Below are positions 1 through 8,646 of a DNA stretch of 64,000 nucleotides, in pieces. A program made the position numbers and the translations under genes. Position 1 is the stretch's first letter; every line of letters starts with the position of its first letter. The stretch is taken from contig NZ_CP049258.1 in assembly GCF_011046735.1 (NCBI RefSeq), positions 1 to 64,000 on the forward strand, given 5' to 3'. This DNA is from Nordella sp. HKS 07 (GTDB lineage Bacteria; Pseudomonadota; Alphaproteobacteria; Rhizobiales; Aestuariivirgaceae). The notes under the pieces were generated by a model, which worked only from the letters and a program-made list of their open reading frames with translations, was not told where the DNA came from and searched no databases.

Positions 1-3000
1 GCCGTCGAATTCAGCCCCTGCATGAGTGTGGCCTGATCGAGTATCGAGTCGTTGTTCGTGTCGTAGAACAGCCAGCCGTCGGTCGTGCCGGCGACAAACA
101 CGGCGACCGTGCCGCTCGCCATCAGAGAGTTCGCCGCCGCGAGTGCTGTCGTGTAGTCATTGGTCGCGATCGTCCCCTCGGCATAGGCAGAGGATGCCAC
201 TGGGCCGCTGACAAATGAGAAATCTATCTTGTCCACTCCGGTCTCAAAGTCGGTTATCCGATCATAATTGGCACTGTTGAGGGAAGAGTCTCCGGGATTG
301 AAGACGAAGGTGTCGGCATCAATGCCGCCTGTCAGCGTGTCCTTTCCGGCACCACCGATCAACCGGTCTGCTCCGGCCTGGCCCGTCAGAGTGTCGGTTC
401 CGGCTCCACCGTCCAGGAGATCCGCGCCAGCGCCTCCTTGGAGAGTGTCGCTTCCTGCCTCGCCGAAGAGGAAATCATCGTCATTCCCACCGAAAAGCGA
501 ATCACTGCCGTCGCCCCCAAACAGCGTGTCCGAACCGGAATTGCCATTGAGCGTATCATTCCCGAGACCTCCGGAGAGAATGTTATTGGCCGAGTTTCCG
601 TTGATCGTATTGTCGAGCGCGTTACCGGTGCCGTCGATCGCGGCCGTTCCCGTCAAGGTGAGCGTTTCCACTTCCGCCGCAAGTATGTAGCTCACGGATG
701 CATTTGCGACGTCGTTTCCACCTCCCGCCAGCTCGGTTACGATGTCATCATTCGAGCTGTTGCCGTCATCGGAGAAAGTGTCGACGAAATAGGTATCATC
801 GTCCGCACCGCCATCCATGATGTCGGCGCCCGTCCCGCCATCCAGCCTGTCGGCTCCCGCGCCACCGTGGAGAGTATCCGCATCGTCGCCGCCGGAGAGG
901 ATATCATTGCCATCTCCGCCATCGAGCACGTCAGCGCCGGCATTGCCGGTCAGCGTGTCATTGCCGAGCCCGCCCAAAAGTATGTTGTTGCCCGAGTTTC
1001 CAATGATGATGTTGTTGAGCTCATTGCCCGTACCATTGATATTATCGGTGCCAATAAGTGTCAGATTTTCCACCTCCGTCGGGAGACGGTAGCTGACCAG
1101 CGCATTGACCAGATCTGTTCCCGCGCCGGCGACCTCGATGACGAGGTCATCGTTGCCGTCGAAACCGTCGTCCGAATAGGTATCGACCGTATATGTATCG
1201 TTGCCGATACCTCCCTCCATGCGATCCGCACCGCCACCACCGTCGATGATGTCGTTGCCCGCCAGCGCGAATATCGTGTCGTTCAGCGCCGTGGTCTGGA
1301 GCGCGGGATTAGTCGCTGTCGGCGTGATCGTGTTATTGCCGGAGGTGCCGGTGATCGTCCTGCCGATCTCATTCACATCCGTGACCGTGATCGCGAGCGC
1401 CTGCGTCGCCATGAATGTGCCGTCGGTCGCACCGATGACGACATTGTATGTGCCGTCGTTTCCGGCATCGAGCGGATGCTCGAAATCAGGCGGTGCTATG
1501 AACTGCAGAGCACCGGTCGTCGTGTTGATGCTGAACAAGGCCGCGTCCGCGCCCCCGGTGATGACGTAAGTCGGGACTGTCCCATCGGCGTCGCTGGCGG
1601 CAACCGTCGTCACCGCCGAGGTATTCTCGGCGATGCTCAGTGTCGCCGTCGGGCCGCCGCTATTCGAACTTATGACCGGCGTATTGTCATTGGCGTTCGT
1701 GACCGTCACATTGATCGTCTGCGAAACGGTGTTGAGGCCATCGCTCGCCGAAACGATAACCTCGTAGGTTCCGTCAGTACCGGCATCACCGGGGTTCTCG
1801 AAGTCCGGAGCGGTCAGGAATTGCAGCGCTCCCGTGGCGGCATCAATTCCGAAGAGCGCCGCGTCGGCGCCACCCACAATGGCATAGCTGGGTGCCGTTC
1901 CGTCGGCGTCCGTTGCCGCCACCGTCGTCACCGCGGTCGCATTCTCGACAATACTCACCGACGCGATGGCTCCGCCGCCATTCGACGCGATGACAGGCGC
2001 ATTGTCGTTGATGTTGGTGACCGTTACGGAGAGGTTCTGCCTGTCCGTATTGACGCCATCCGTGGCGCCGATGATCACTTCATAGGTGCCGTCATGCCCG
2101 GCATCCAGCGGATTCTCGGCGTCCGGCGCCGAGACGAACTTCAGCTCTCCGGTGGCCGGATCTATTGTGAACAGCGCCGCGTCCGCTCCGCCCAGGATGA
2201 CATAGCTCAGCGCAGGACCGTCGGCATCCGTCGCCACCACCGTCGTCACCGCCGTCGTGTTTTCGGCAATGCTGATCGAGGCCGTGGCGCCGCCGCCATT
2301 CGAGCCGATGATCGGCGAGGCACCGTCGGCAGCATCCGAGACCGTCACCGAGACGACCTGCGTGTCAACGCCGCCATTTCCATCGGAAGCCCGCACGATC
2401 ACGTTGTAGATATTGTTCCCGTCGGCATCCGTCGGATTCTCGTAGTCGGGCGCGGCTACGAAGGAGAGCGCGCCAGTTGAGGAATCGATGGTGAACAGCG
2501 CCGCATCGTCGCCACCGGCTATCGAATAGGTCACGGTCTGGCCGGCGTCCACGTCGCTCGCCACAACCGTCGTGACTGAAGTCGAGTTCTCCGCGATCGT
2601 CAGCGCGGCCGTGTCGCCGCCGCCGTCGGATGTGATTGCCGGCGGATGATTGAGAAGACTTACAGGAATCGTTCCATCGGCAAACTGGAAGAATTCCACG
2701 TTCTTCACCAGATCGACGCCATCTGGCGAAGACGGGCGCAGGTCGGTGATGGTGAACGACACACCGTCCGCATTCAACACGATCGAATAGTCATCTCTAT
2801 TGCCAGAGTATACGGCGGTATCTATGTCGGCAGCACCATCGATCGTATCGTTGCCGGCACCTCCTTGCAGGAGGTCATCCCCGGCATCGCCGCGCAGGAA
2901 GTCGTTTCCCGCCTCTCCGTAGATGACGTCATTGCCGCTGCCGCCGTAACTTTCGTCATCCCCGCCGCCGGCAAATATCGTATCGTTGCCAGATCCACCA

Positions 3001-3764
3001 TCCAGCTTGTCATTGCCGTTTGTGCCGGGATCATCGCCATAGAGAATATCGTCGCCGGCTTCACCAAAGAGGGAATCGCCCCCGCGCCCGCCATAGAGCA
3101 CGTCATTGTCAACACCGCCCTCGAGTCGATCCGTTCCGGCGCCACCATAGAGCGTGTCATTCCCGGCACCGCCCTGGAGCAGGTCGTCGCCCGATATCCC
3201 ATTGTAGCCAAGATCGTCGCCATAGAGAGTGTCGTTGCCGGCGCCACCTCTTATCGTATCGGAGCCGCGATAGCCGAATATGATGTCATTGCCCGCATCG
3301 CCATCGATCGTATCCTTGCCGGCGCCGCCAATGACAATGTCATCGCCGTCGCCGGCGTTTATGGTTACATCCTTCGCATAATCCACCCCGCCGGCATGGC
3401 CCGTAAGGTCCAGGAAATCGTTGCCGCCGCCCAGGAAAAACTGCTCGATTGAATCAAAGCCGCCGACGCCACTGCCGAACGTGCCGTTATTGTAAAGGAT
3501 CGCGTCACTGAGATTCGAGCCGTAGAGAACGTCAGACCCGTTTCCACCCTGAATAAGATCAGTGGAAACCTGGACATTGGTCATGTTGACCACATAAGCG
3601 GAGCCGTCGGCGGTCTTGATGGCCGTGGCCCAGCTCAGGGAGGGCAAGGTCGCGTCCGGCCTTATATGGTCAAGATCGGTGTCGCGGGTGAAGGCAAAGA
3701 ACATATCCTGCAGAGCCGTTCCGACAACGGTGAAACTTCCCAATGTATTGAAGAAATTTGACAT
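1..3764 (-). CDS. RTX/cadherin-repeat secreted protein (C-terminal end outside window)
   Basis: About 1254 codons are visible; the reading frame is open to the window edge. The ATG at 3764 follows an AGAAGGA ribosome site. There is no signal peptide, as expected for type I secretion substrates. Residues ~70-310 carry glycine-aspartate nonapeptide repeats (GGAGNDTLYG type), which bind calcium in RTX proteins. Residues ~371-800 hold four cadherin-like repeats of ~105 residues, each opening like ITSDGGG or IASNGGG and carrying a DADG calcium motif. A second RTX block follows (~800-1180). The last visible part (GADTFVFNPGD, then ITDFETGVDKIDFS) resembles the serralysin-type C-terminal domain, so little is probably missing. 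Its role is likely adhesion or a surface matrix, which is inference. No type I exporter genes are in the window. Confidence 0.9.
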   Translation of the reverse strand, partial: MSNFFNTLGSFTVVGTALQDMFFAFTRDTDLDHIRPDATLPSLSWATAIKTADGSAYVVNMTNVQVSTDLIQGGNGSDVLYGSNLSDAILYNNGTFGSGVGGFDSIEQFFLGGGNDFLDLTGHAGGVDYAKDVTINAGDGDDIVIGGAGKDTIDGDAGNDIIFGYRGSDTIRGGAGNDTLYGDDLGYNGISGDDLLQGGAGNDTLYGGAGTDRLEGGVDNDVLYGGRGGDSLFGEAGDDILYGDDPGTNGNDKLDGGSGNDTIFAGGGDDESYGGSGNDVIYGEAGNDFLRGDAGDDLLQGGAGNDTIDGAADIDTAVYSGNRDDYSIVLNADGVSFTITDLRPSSPDGVDLVKNVEFFQFADGTIPVSLLNHPPAITSDGGGDTAALTIAENSTSVTTVVASDVDAGQTVTYSIAGGDDAALFTIDSSTGALSFVAAPDYENPTDADGNNIYNVIVRASDGNGGVDTQVVSVTVSDAADGASPIIGSNGGGATASISIAENTTAVTTVVATDADGPALSYVILGGADAALFTIDPATGELKFVSAPDAENPLDAGHDGTYEVIIGATDGVNTDRQNLSVTVTNINDNAPVIASNGGGAIASVSIVENATAVTTVAATDADGTAPSYAIVGGADAALFGIDAATGALQFLTAPDFENPGDAGTDGTYEVIVSASDGLNTVSQTINVTVTNANDNTPVISSNSGGPTATLSIAENTSAVTTVAASDADGTVPTYVITGGADAALFSINTTTGALQFIAPPDFEHPLDAGNDGTYNVVIGATDGTFMATQALAITVTDVNEIGRTITGTSGNNTITPTATNPALQTTALNDTIFALAGNDIIDGGGGADRMEGGIGNDTYTVDTYSDDGFDGNDDLVIEVAGAGTDLVNALVSYRLPTEVENLTLIGTDNINGTGNELNNIIIGNSGNNILLGGLGNDTLTGNAGADVLDGGDGNDILSGGDDADTLHGGAGADRLDGGTGADIMDGGADDDTYFVDTFSDDGNSSNDDIVTELAGGGNDVANASVSYILAAEVETLTLTGTAAIDGTGNALDNTINGNSANNILSGGLGNDTLNGNSGSDTLFGGDGSDSLFGGNDDDFLFGEAGSDTLQGGAGADLLDGGAGTDTLTGQAGADRLIGGAGKDTLTGGIDADTFVFNPGDSSLNSANYDRITDFETGVDKIDFSFVSGPVASSAYAEGTIATNDYTTALAAANSLMASGTVAVFVAGTTDGWLFYDTNNDSILDQATLMQGLNST

Positions 3765-4702
3765 CACCCATTCCTTCTACGACGTTGCGGTCCGGTCAAT
3801 GTTCGCGAAAGGCGCAACTGTTCGTCTCTTGCTGACCTCTATAGGAAAGCAAGAAGCGGGCCAGTGTGCCGTTACCACCGACCCGCTCCTTACTGGGTAC
3901 AGCCTTTTTGCGCATCGCAAATAAGCCGCGATACCGCGAGTTGCACCCGGCACGCACAATCCATAAGCGCTCTATAACGGAAATACTTGCGGCTACCTGC
4001 CGATATCTCCCGATTTGACGCCAAAACACCTTAACTTCGCCGGACATCCCCAAGGATCTTATGGCAAGTGGCATCTCTTGGTGTTTAGGCCTCTATGGAC
4101 ACGCTGCATTGCGACCGAGCTAGCTCTGAGCATAATTCCCAATAGTACTGTCACCGATGACTGACGCTAGGGTTCAGCAAGAGGACTCAGAATTCACTCA
4201 GCACCCAAAGAGCCGCAAACGCCCAAGCTGCCGACATATTCGAGATTGCAGTCTCTGCCAGTCGCGCTCCCGGCTCCGTCCTCCTGTCGATCGCCTTCAG
4301 AGCTCATATCCATTGCTTAAGTGACCCGGACCAATCGATCGAAATTAGACCCGACCAGCATCGCAATCAATATATCGATCGGTCTAATTCCTCAGGGGCT
4401 TCAGCAGTTCGGCCGACCTACCGGGCACCATCGCGCGGGATCAAGCTCAGCTTGATCGCCGATGGACATATGTGGGGTGAGCGCTGTTGGAGAGGCGCGT
4501 CTCGGAGAACATACATCTTCAGATATATTGTTTTACGTGCTTCTGTTACCCGATAATCAGTAAAGCTGCTGGCGATTTTGTGGGCTCTTTCCAACGCAGA
4601 TTGTGTTAGTGAGAATTGAGGTTTAGGCGCGTTATGGAAATAGCGACGCGCATATCGCCCTTAGCTTGAATAACTCCCAGACGGCAAAGAAGGGATATGG
4701 GC
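3765..4702. other. Gene-free stretch with palindromes
   Basis: No convincing gene was found on either strand between the RTX gene and the small ORF at 4703. The stretch looks more AT-rich than its surroundings. It holds a perfect palindrome with 9-base arms (GATCAAGCT-C-AGCTTGATC) at 4439-4457. It also holds a spaced inverted repeat: AATTAGACC near 4345 and GGTCTAATT near 4381. Short open frames here have no ribosome site or recognisable product. Confidence 0.5.
4528..4557 (+). promoter_or_regulatory. Weak candidate promoter for the 51-residue ORF
   Basis: TTGTTT (4528-4533) and GATAAT (4552-4557) are separated by 18 bases. The -10 box is good and the -35 box poor. It would leave a ~140-base untranslated leader before the ATG at 4703. 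Only the sequence match supports it. Confidence 0.25.
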
Positions 4703-4858
4703 ATGAATGTATCTTCCAAAGTATTAGCCATATTGTTTCTTGGGTTTGCATACCTCTTGGCAACACCAATAGTCTCAAGCACGTATTTTGGCGGCGACAA
4801 GGCATTTGCGGACAAGCGCGACGTCGGACATGGCAAGCGCGACAAGGCGGGAAATTAG
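4703..4858 (+). CDS. Small hydrophobic or exported peptide, 51 residues
   Basis: The ATG at 4703 is preceded by AGAAGGGA at good spacing. The product starts MNVSSKVLAILFLGFAYLLA, a membrane segment or uncleaved signal peptide. The polar tail is rich in Lys, Arg and Asp with a repeated DKR/GKRDK pattern. A strong rho-independent terminator lies 40 bases after the stop, making a self-contained single-gene unit. I do not recognise the family. The ribosome site, hydrophobic N terminus and terminator together argue for a real gene in an otherwise empty stretch. Confidence 0.55.
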   Translation: MNVSSKVLAILFLGFAYLLATPIVSSTYFGGDKAFADKRDVGHGKRDKAGN

Positions 4859-4898
4859 GTCAACAGCAAGAAGTACAACTCATCTTCAAGAAGCCTTC

Positions 4899-4918
4899 GA
4901 CAGGCTCCTGTCTTTTTT
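4899..4918 (+). terminator. Rho-independent terminator after the 51-residue ORF
   Basis: The stem is GACAG (4899-4903), loop GCTC, CTGTC (4908-4912), followed directly by six T. The stem is short but perfect, and it sits 40 bases after the stop of the small gene at 4703. Confidence 0.65.
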
Positions 4919-5060
4919 GATTCATCGGCGGGCACTTTTCTTGTGGCTTCCCCTAGATCGAGCCGACTTCGCCCGTGGCCGCGACGCAGCCATTTGGCGC
5001 TGCCCTGTTCGCAGACCTCCCGGTGCATGAGAGACAGCTCCGCCATCCCTTTTTCGGATG

Positions 5061-5147
5061 TCAGCGCGAGTGCAGCAGCGCGCGCTTGATCTGCTCATCC
5101 AGATGCCGGATCTTGTTTCCACCTTGGCGCTTTGTGCCGGCGATCAT
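5061..5147 (-). CDS. Possible 28-residue peptide overlapping the gene upstream
   Basis: A 28-codon frame starts at an ATG (5147) that overlaps the stop of the gene at 5144-5299 in an ATGA arrangement, as in translationally coupled genes. AAAGG just before it could act as ribosome site. The product is basic (MIAGTKRQGG start, RALLHSR end). It is too short to judge by composition, and the coupling is the only argument for it. Confidence 0.2.
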   Translation of the reverse strand: MIAGTKRQGGNKIRHLDEQIKRALLHSR

Positions 5148-5299
5148 TCCTTTCGAACGCCCTTATAAGGCGGGACCTCGGGATCTTTGTTCTGGGACAT
5201 GAACTCGCCGGGCGTCTTGCTCCGCTTTGTCCATTGCTCCTCGCCTTCAATTTTGGTCTTGAGCTGAGATCGTTTTCGGACAGCTGCCCTTGCGCGCAT
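5144..5299 (-). CDS. Small basic protein, 51 residues, rhizobial type
   Basis: The ATG at 5299 follows AGGAGA at five-base spacing. The product is charged and has no hydrophobic segment. Its C-terminal half, with TKRSKTPGEFM and a final YKGVRKE, recalls small uncharacterised proteins I have seen in rhizobial genomes (the x-GEFM and K(F/Y)KGVRKE pattern). That resemblance is from memory and was not searched. Function is unknown. It may be translationally coupled to the tiny frame at 5061-5147. Confidence 0.5.
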   Translation of the reverse strand: MRARAAVRKRSQLKTKIEGEEQWTKRSKTPGEFMSQNKDPEVPPYKGVRKE

Positions 5300-5726
5300 T
5301 GTCTCCTGTCGGTCAGTTGACTGCCATGGGCTTCATCTCGAAGAAAAATGTTCCTAATCAGTGAGATCGCTGTCGGAAATTAGGGAGGCACGTGGGATAT
5401 TCCCTTCTGCGCGGAATTTTCATCGCCTTCCTGCTACTTGTCTCATTCGGGGTCCCCTCCAAGGCATCGGCCGATGGGCGCTGAAGGGTGTAGCAATTGT
5501 AATCGGACTATCGGACCCTGGCCGCCCTTCCCAATACAAGGCGCGATGCCAACTCACATCGTAGGCCTACACCGTGAATTCGTATCAATACCTCGCTGCG
5601 CACTCGCCGCGAGATAGACCGTTCGCCGACTTGTACCACCTTATTTCCCGCCGTGACCGTTTAGTATACGGCGCGCAAAAGAGGGCGGTGGCTCGAAACG
5701 GTCTCCTGGCTCTTCCGAACTATTTG
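5300..5726. other. Mostly gene-free stretch with one 30-codon signal-peptide-like frame
   Basis: The only item of note is a GTG-initiated frame at 5392-5484 on the plus strand, three bases after AGGGAGG. Its product has a hydrophobic core (FIAFLLLVSFGV) and an SKASADGR end. It looks like a bare signal peptide, possibly the remnant of a decayed secreted protein. I see no other gene and no clear terminator for the flanking cluster. Confidence 0.3.
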
Positions 5727-6068
5727 CTATTCGACGGCATAGGGCGGTTTCAACGACGGCGCTTTGCCTTCGGGCCGGCGCGGGGACTTGGACTTCGCCT
5801 TGCCCCGCACCGATTTCTTGACCACGCGCTTGGCGGCGGCGATGCGCTGTCCGATCGCGGCCGGCGCCTCGCTCTCGCGCCTGATTGCCTGCATCTCCTG
5901 GTCGCTCAGTCCCACCGGAGCGCTTCCAGAAACCGGACGCGGCCTTGCTTTTTGAGCCATGCGGCCGGCACGCAGCGCGGACATGGTCTCGCTCGAGCCG
6001 CCCCGTGCCAATTCATCCACCTGGCGCTGGGTGAGTGGAACTGGGCGCGATGGTCCCGCGCTCACCAT
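5727..6068 (-). CDS. Hypothetical basic protein, 113 residues
   Basis: This is the last gene of the minus-strand cluster beginning at 7627. Its start overlaps the end of the 72-residue gene by 7 bases, which supports co-transcription. The protein is rich in Ala, Arg, Pro and Ser and ends in a Lys-rich segment (KRVVKKSVRGKAKSKSPRR) typical of disordered or nucleic-acid-associated tails. No domain is recognised, and there is no signal peptide or membrane segment. Confidence 0.6.
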   Translation of the reverse strand: MVSAGPSRPVPLTQRQVDELARGGSSETMSALRAGRMAQKARPRPVSGSAPVGLSDQEMQAIRRESEAPAAIGQRIAAAKRVVKKSVRGKAKSKSPRRPEGKAPSLKPPYAVE

Positions 6069-6280
6069 ATGTAGATCTCCTTCAACCGGCTGTCTTCAAT
6101 GCGGGCGTTGACGTTTCGCCCGCCTGCCTTGGCGTTGGCGCAGAGGATCGCCATGTTGATGACCGAATCTTCATGATTATCGTCGAACTTGCACCAGGCG
6201 CCATCGATCCACGCCCAGGCATTGGCGTGCTCGTTGATGGTCCACAGTGCATCGACGCGAACATTGTCATGCCAGGCCAT
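6062..6280 (-). CDS. Stand-alone small tryptophan-rich module, 72 residues
   Basis: The protein is 72 residues and Trp- and Asn-rich (VDALWTINEHANAWAW). The same module opens the zinc peptidase encoded upstream at 6860-7627 (VDGLWAINESANAWVW). So a single-domain version and a peptidase fusion sit in one operon. Both end in an EIY segment. The function is unknown. The shared module may bind a common ligand or drive self-association of the two products, which is inference. It overlaps the next gene by 7 bases. Confidence 0.7.
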   Translation of the reverse strand: MAWHDNVRVDALWTINEHANAWAWIDGAWCKFDDNHEDSVINMAILCANAKAGGRNVNARIEDSRLKEIYIW

Positions 6281-6322
6281 GTTGTTTTCTCCTTCGCGGC
6301 GGGAAAGAATGGGTTCGGGGGC

Positions 6323-6856
6323 TCACGGGCGCACATCCTCGATGTTGAGATATCGCGCGGCAGCGCCAAACAACGAATCGATCGCGCTGCCGAGCGCCGC
6401 TGGGGCGGCCCGCATGGCGCGGCGCGCCTGTTTCTCGTCGGCAAGGAACAGAAAGCTTGCCGTCTTCTCGCCGTCGCTCACTTCGAGACGACCGACAATG
6501 CTATCGGGCGGAAAGCCGCCGGCCGGCGTGTCGCTCCGCATCAACGCTTCGAGATCCAGCGCGCGTACGAGGGCGGCGAAGCGCGCGGGGTCCGACGCCG
6601 GTGCGTCGGCCATCCCCTTCTCGGCTCTGCGCCCCTTCAATTCATCGCGCAGGTGGCCCGCTTCGCGGCCTTCGGCGTCGATGCGATACTCAAAATCGTA
6701 GGATTCGCCGCGCACGCCTCCCGTGACACGCAACCGGATGAAGGCGCCGGGCCTGGCCCGCGGATCGGCGATCGTAGCGCGCAAGCCCTCGGTGACGCGG
6801 CCGGGGCTGGGCGGCGCCTGAGTGGGGATCGATTTCGGTTTCGTGCCCATCGTCAC
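6323..6856 (-). CDS. Hypothetical protein, 177 residues
   Basis: It lies three bases after the stop of the zinc peptidase gene and is clearly in its operon. The first ~20 residues are Pro- and Lys-rich and probably disordered. The rest looks like a compact alpha/beta domain with an RLRVTGG strand, a central DLEALMRSD helix and EVSDGEKTASFLFL strands. There is no signal peptide and no catalytic motif I recognise. Given the position it may be an inhibitor or partner of the peptidase; that is only inference from neighbourhood. Confidence 0.65.
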   Translation of the reverse strand: MTMGTKPKSIPTQAPPSPGRVTEGLRATIADPRARPGAFIRLRVTGGVRGESYDFEYRIDAEGREAGHLRDELKGRRAEKGMADAPASDPARFAALVRALDLEALMRSDTPAGGFPPDSIVGRLEVSDGEKTASFLFLADEKQARRAMRAAPAALGSAIDSLFGAAARYLNIEDVRP

Positions 6857-6859
6857 ACC

Positions 6860-7627
6860 TCACACGGTCGAGGTCGTCTGGCCAAGACGGTCGCAAAAAC
6901 GCCGCACCAAACGCTCGACGACCTCGGTGTTGTCGTCCATCACCGTTCCGGTGTTAACCGGGCTGCGTGACGGGCAGGCAGTATCGGGATACTCGTCGGG
7001 ATGGCCAAGCATGTGCCCGAATTCGTGCGAGGCGACATCGCCGCTGTCCATCGTATCCCAATTGGTCATGTCGCTGCGGCTCGGGCCGACATGCACGGCG
7101 ACCGTATGGTGCTCGCCGCTGTCGACCCACTCGACCGCGAATGTCAGAATGCAGCGGCAGTCGCAGCCCGCCGCGTCGCAGCAGCCGAACCGGTTGCCCC
7201 ACTTGTCCTCGATGCCCCGCTTCCATTGGTCGCGAAGCGTCGCCATGGTTTCCGCCGAGATGCCAGTGTCCGGCACCAGACGTACCCGCACCGTGACATG
7301 GGTGCCTTGCTGGGCATAGGCCGCGGTCCAGCCATAGACACATTCGCTGACCGAAAAGCTGATCTCCTCCGTCGGCCCCATGGCCCCGCCGGCGGCGAAG
7401 TCATAGATTTCGGTGATGACCCGGACATCGCCACGCTGCTCCTCATGCAGCGAGATCGGCACGTTGCGCTCTTTCGCGAGCGCCGCGAGCGCCAGAAGCC
7501 GGGTGCACACTTGGGTGGAGGAATTATCGAGCTTGCGCCACCCGCGATTGCGCAGCCATACCCACGCATTGGCGCTTTCATTGATCGCCCACAAACCATC
7601 GACATGGCATCCGCAGAGCACAGTCAT
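6860..7627 (-). CDS. Zinc metallopeptidase with N-terminal tryptophan-rich module
   Basis: With the ATG at 7627 the product has 255 residues; a GTG at 7705 would add 26 less convincing residues. Residues ~8-78 form the module shared with the 72-residue neighbour. Residues ~85-255 are the peptidase. HEFGH (201-205) gives the two His ligands and catalytic Glu, and G208 plus D211 give the HExxHxxGxxD arrangement known in snapalysin-like metzincins. Met230 in GTVMDDN may be the Met-turn. A Cys-rich loop (CCDAAGCDCRC, ~149-159) is unusual. There is no signal peptide, so the site of action is unclear. It is first gene of a four-gene cluster. Confidence 0.8.
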   Translation of the reverse strand: MTVLCGCHVDGLWAINESANAWVWLRNRGWRKLDNSSTQVCTRLLALAALAKERNVPISLHEEQRGDVRVITEIYDFAAGGAMGPTEEISFSVSECVYGWTAAYAQQGTHVTVRVRLVPDTGISAETMATLRDQWKRGIEDKWGNRFGCCDAAGCDCRCILTFAVEWVDSGEHHTVAVHVGPSRSDMTNWDTMDSGDVASHEFGHMLGHPDEYPDTACPSRSPVNTGTVMDDNTEVVERLVRRFCDRLGQTTSTV

Positions 7628-7913
7628 TGGCGCCTCGGAGCGGAAATGCAGCCGTCGACAGTCCGTATCACGCCGCGTCGGCAGCCTCAAGTGGGCTTGC
7701 CCCACGCCACCTTTATAAATCCCTCTTCCGACTGCGGGTGAGGCGCTTGTGCTTCAGCGATCGTACGGTGTTTATTCGACGATTCGCATTGCAAACACTT
7801 GGCTGGCCCATTTCCCAGCTTCTCAGCCAAGAGTTTCGAAAGTGCCGGTCTGAGTCGCGGAAATACAGCGGTCATTTCCTCCTGTCAGGAAACGTCTCTC
7901 CATGACGAGACTT

Positions 7914-7938
7914 ATTGGTGGGCCGGAGGAATTCAAAC
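7914..7938 (-). other. Degenerate tRNA 3'-end copy (possible old attachment site)
   Basis: ATTGGTGGGCCGGAGGAATT, continuing CAAAC, matches the end of the CAU tRNA gene and its two flanking bases (35101-35126) at 22 of 26 positions with one base deleted. The orientation is the same as the tRNA. Integrative elements leave such copies at their far end when they insert into tRNA 3' ends. No integrase is nearby, so this would be an old, decayed site. Confidence 0.4.
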
Positions 7939-8109
7939 AAGTCCGCCCGATCAACACCTTAGGCCGAGGTGCGGGCATTTATCGGCTATTGATTTCATTT
8001 ACGGATTTTCGACGGCTCCAGCACCCCTCCCCCCGGAGATCTCACCATGACGGTAAGGCCGGCGGACCTTCTGCGCTCTACAAAGCCTTGCCTGGATGGT
8101 CGATGCTGT

Positions 8110-8500
8110 TCACCCGCTGCCTGTGGCGGCTGGCAGGCGACGCGCGTCCAGCCTGTGGCGCGGATCGGCGTCATGCGCAGAATCTCGATCTTGAGCGCAT
8201 CGCCAGGTTCCGCATCGATCACGAAGATCGGGCTGTTCATCGGATTGGGCTCCGGGGCGTGCTGCACGCCATCCTTGTCGAAGCCGTGGGCATCGATCGT
8301 TTCGGTGATGACGGTATCGCCCGAGGCGAGCCACGCAAATGTTTCGGAACACATATGATGAAAGTTCCGAAGGTCGGTGAACGAGCTCGTCCAACTTTCG
8401 AAAATAGAGAGGTTGGTAGTATCGCGCGTATTCGTCCTTGATGACCCGGCCAGCGTCGCATAACTGCATAACAGCATCGTGCCACGCGTCGTAGATTCCA
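8110..8500 (-). pseudogene. Acetamidase/formamidase remnant
   Basis: On the minus strand a frame reads SGDTVITETIDAHGF, then NPMNSPIFV and EPGDALKIEILRM. These match the N-terminal part of the acetamidase/formamidase (FmdA/AmdA) family, which hydrolyses short amides to ammonia and acid. Homology breaks off after ATGWTR (~8139), and the usual ~300-residue enzyme is absent. The normal N terminus is also shortened. It is a truncated leftover beside the tRNA-like remnant, consistent with an old rearrangement border. Confidence 0.6.
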
Positions 8501-8646
8501 TCGCCCGTACTCTAATCGCCGTTCGCCTCGAAAACCTGGACCAGAAGGTTGCCGATACTAAAAAAACTCTGCAGTTCGAGCAATCAAGAAAGCCGTCGCT
8601 CTTGCCATGCGATTGTCCGGCGCAATTGCGCGATTTCTTATGCAGG

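Noticed and set aside
438-2480. 680-codon open frame on the plus strand
   Set aside because: It is antisense to the RTX/cadherin gene; the repetitive GC-rich repeats on the minus strand keep the opposite frame open. Composition (Arg/Val/Ile-rich, no domains) is not protein-like.
1360-3400. Regularly spaced short repeats that could suggest a CRISPR array
   Set aside because: The repeats are codon-periodic RTX nonapeptides and cadherin repeats inside one open frame, not identical repeats with unique spacers.
2646-3452. 268-codon plus-strand frame with repeating pattern
   Set aside because: Mirror of the first RTX repeat block; the periodicity comes from the real gene on the minus strand.
5574-6074. 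166-codon plus-strand frame
   Set aside because: Antisense to the 113-residue gene of the peptidase cluster, which has the better context (7-base overlap with its neighbour).
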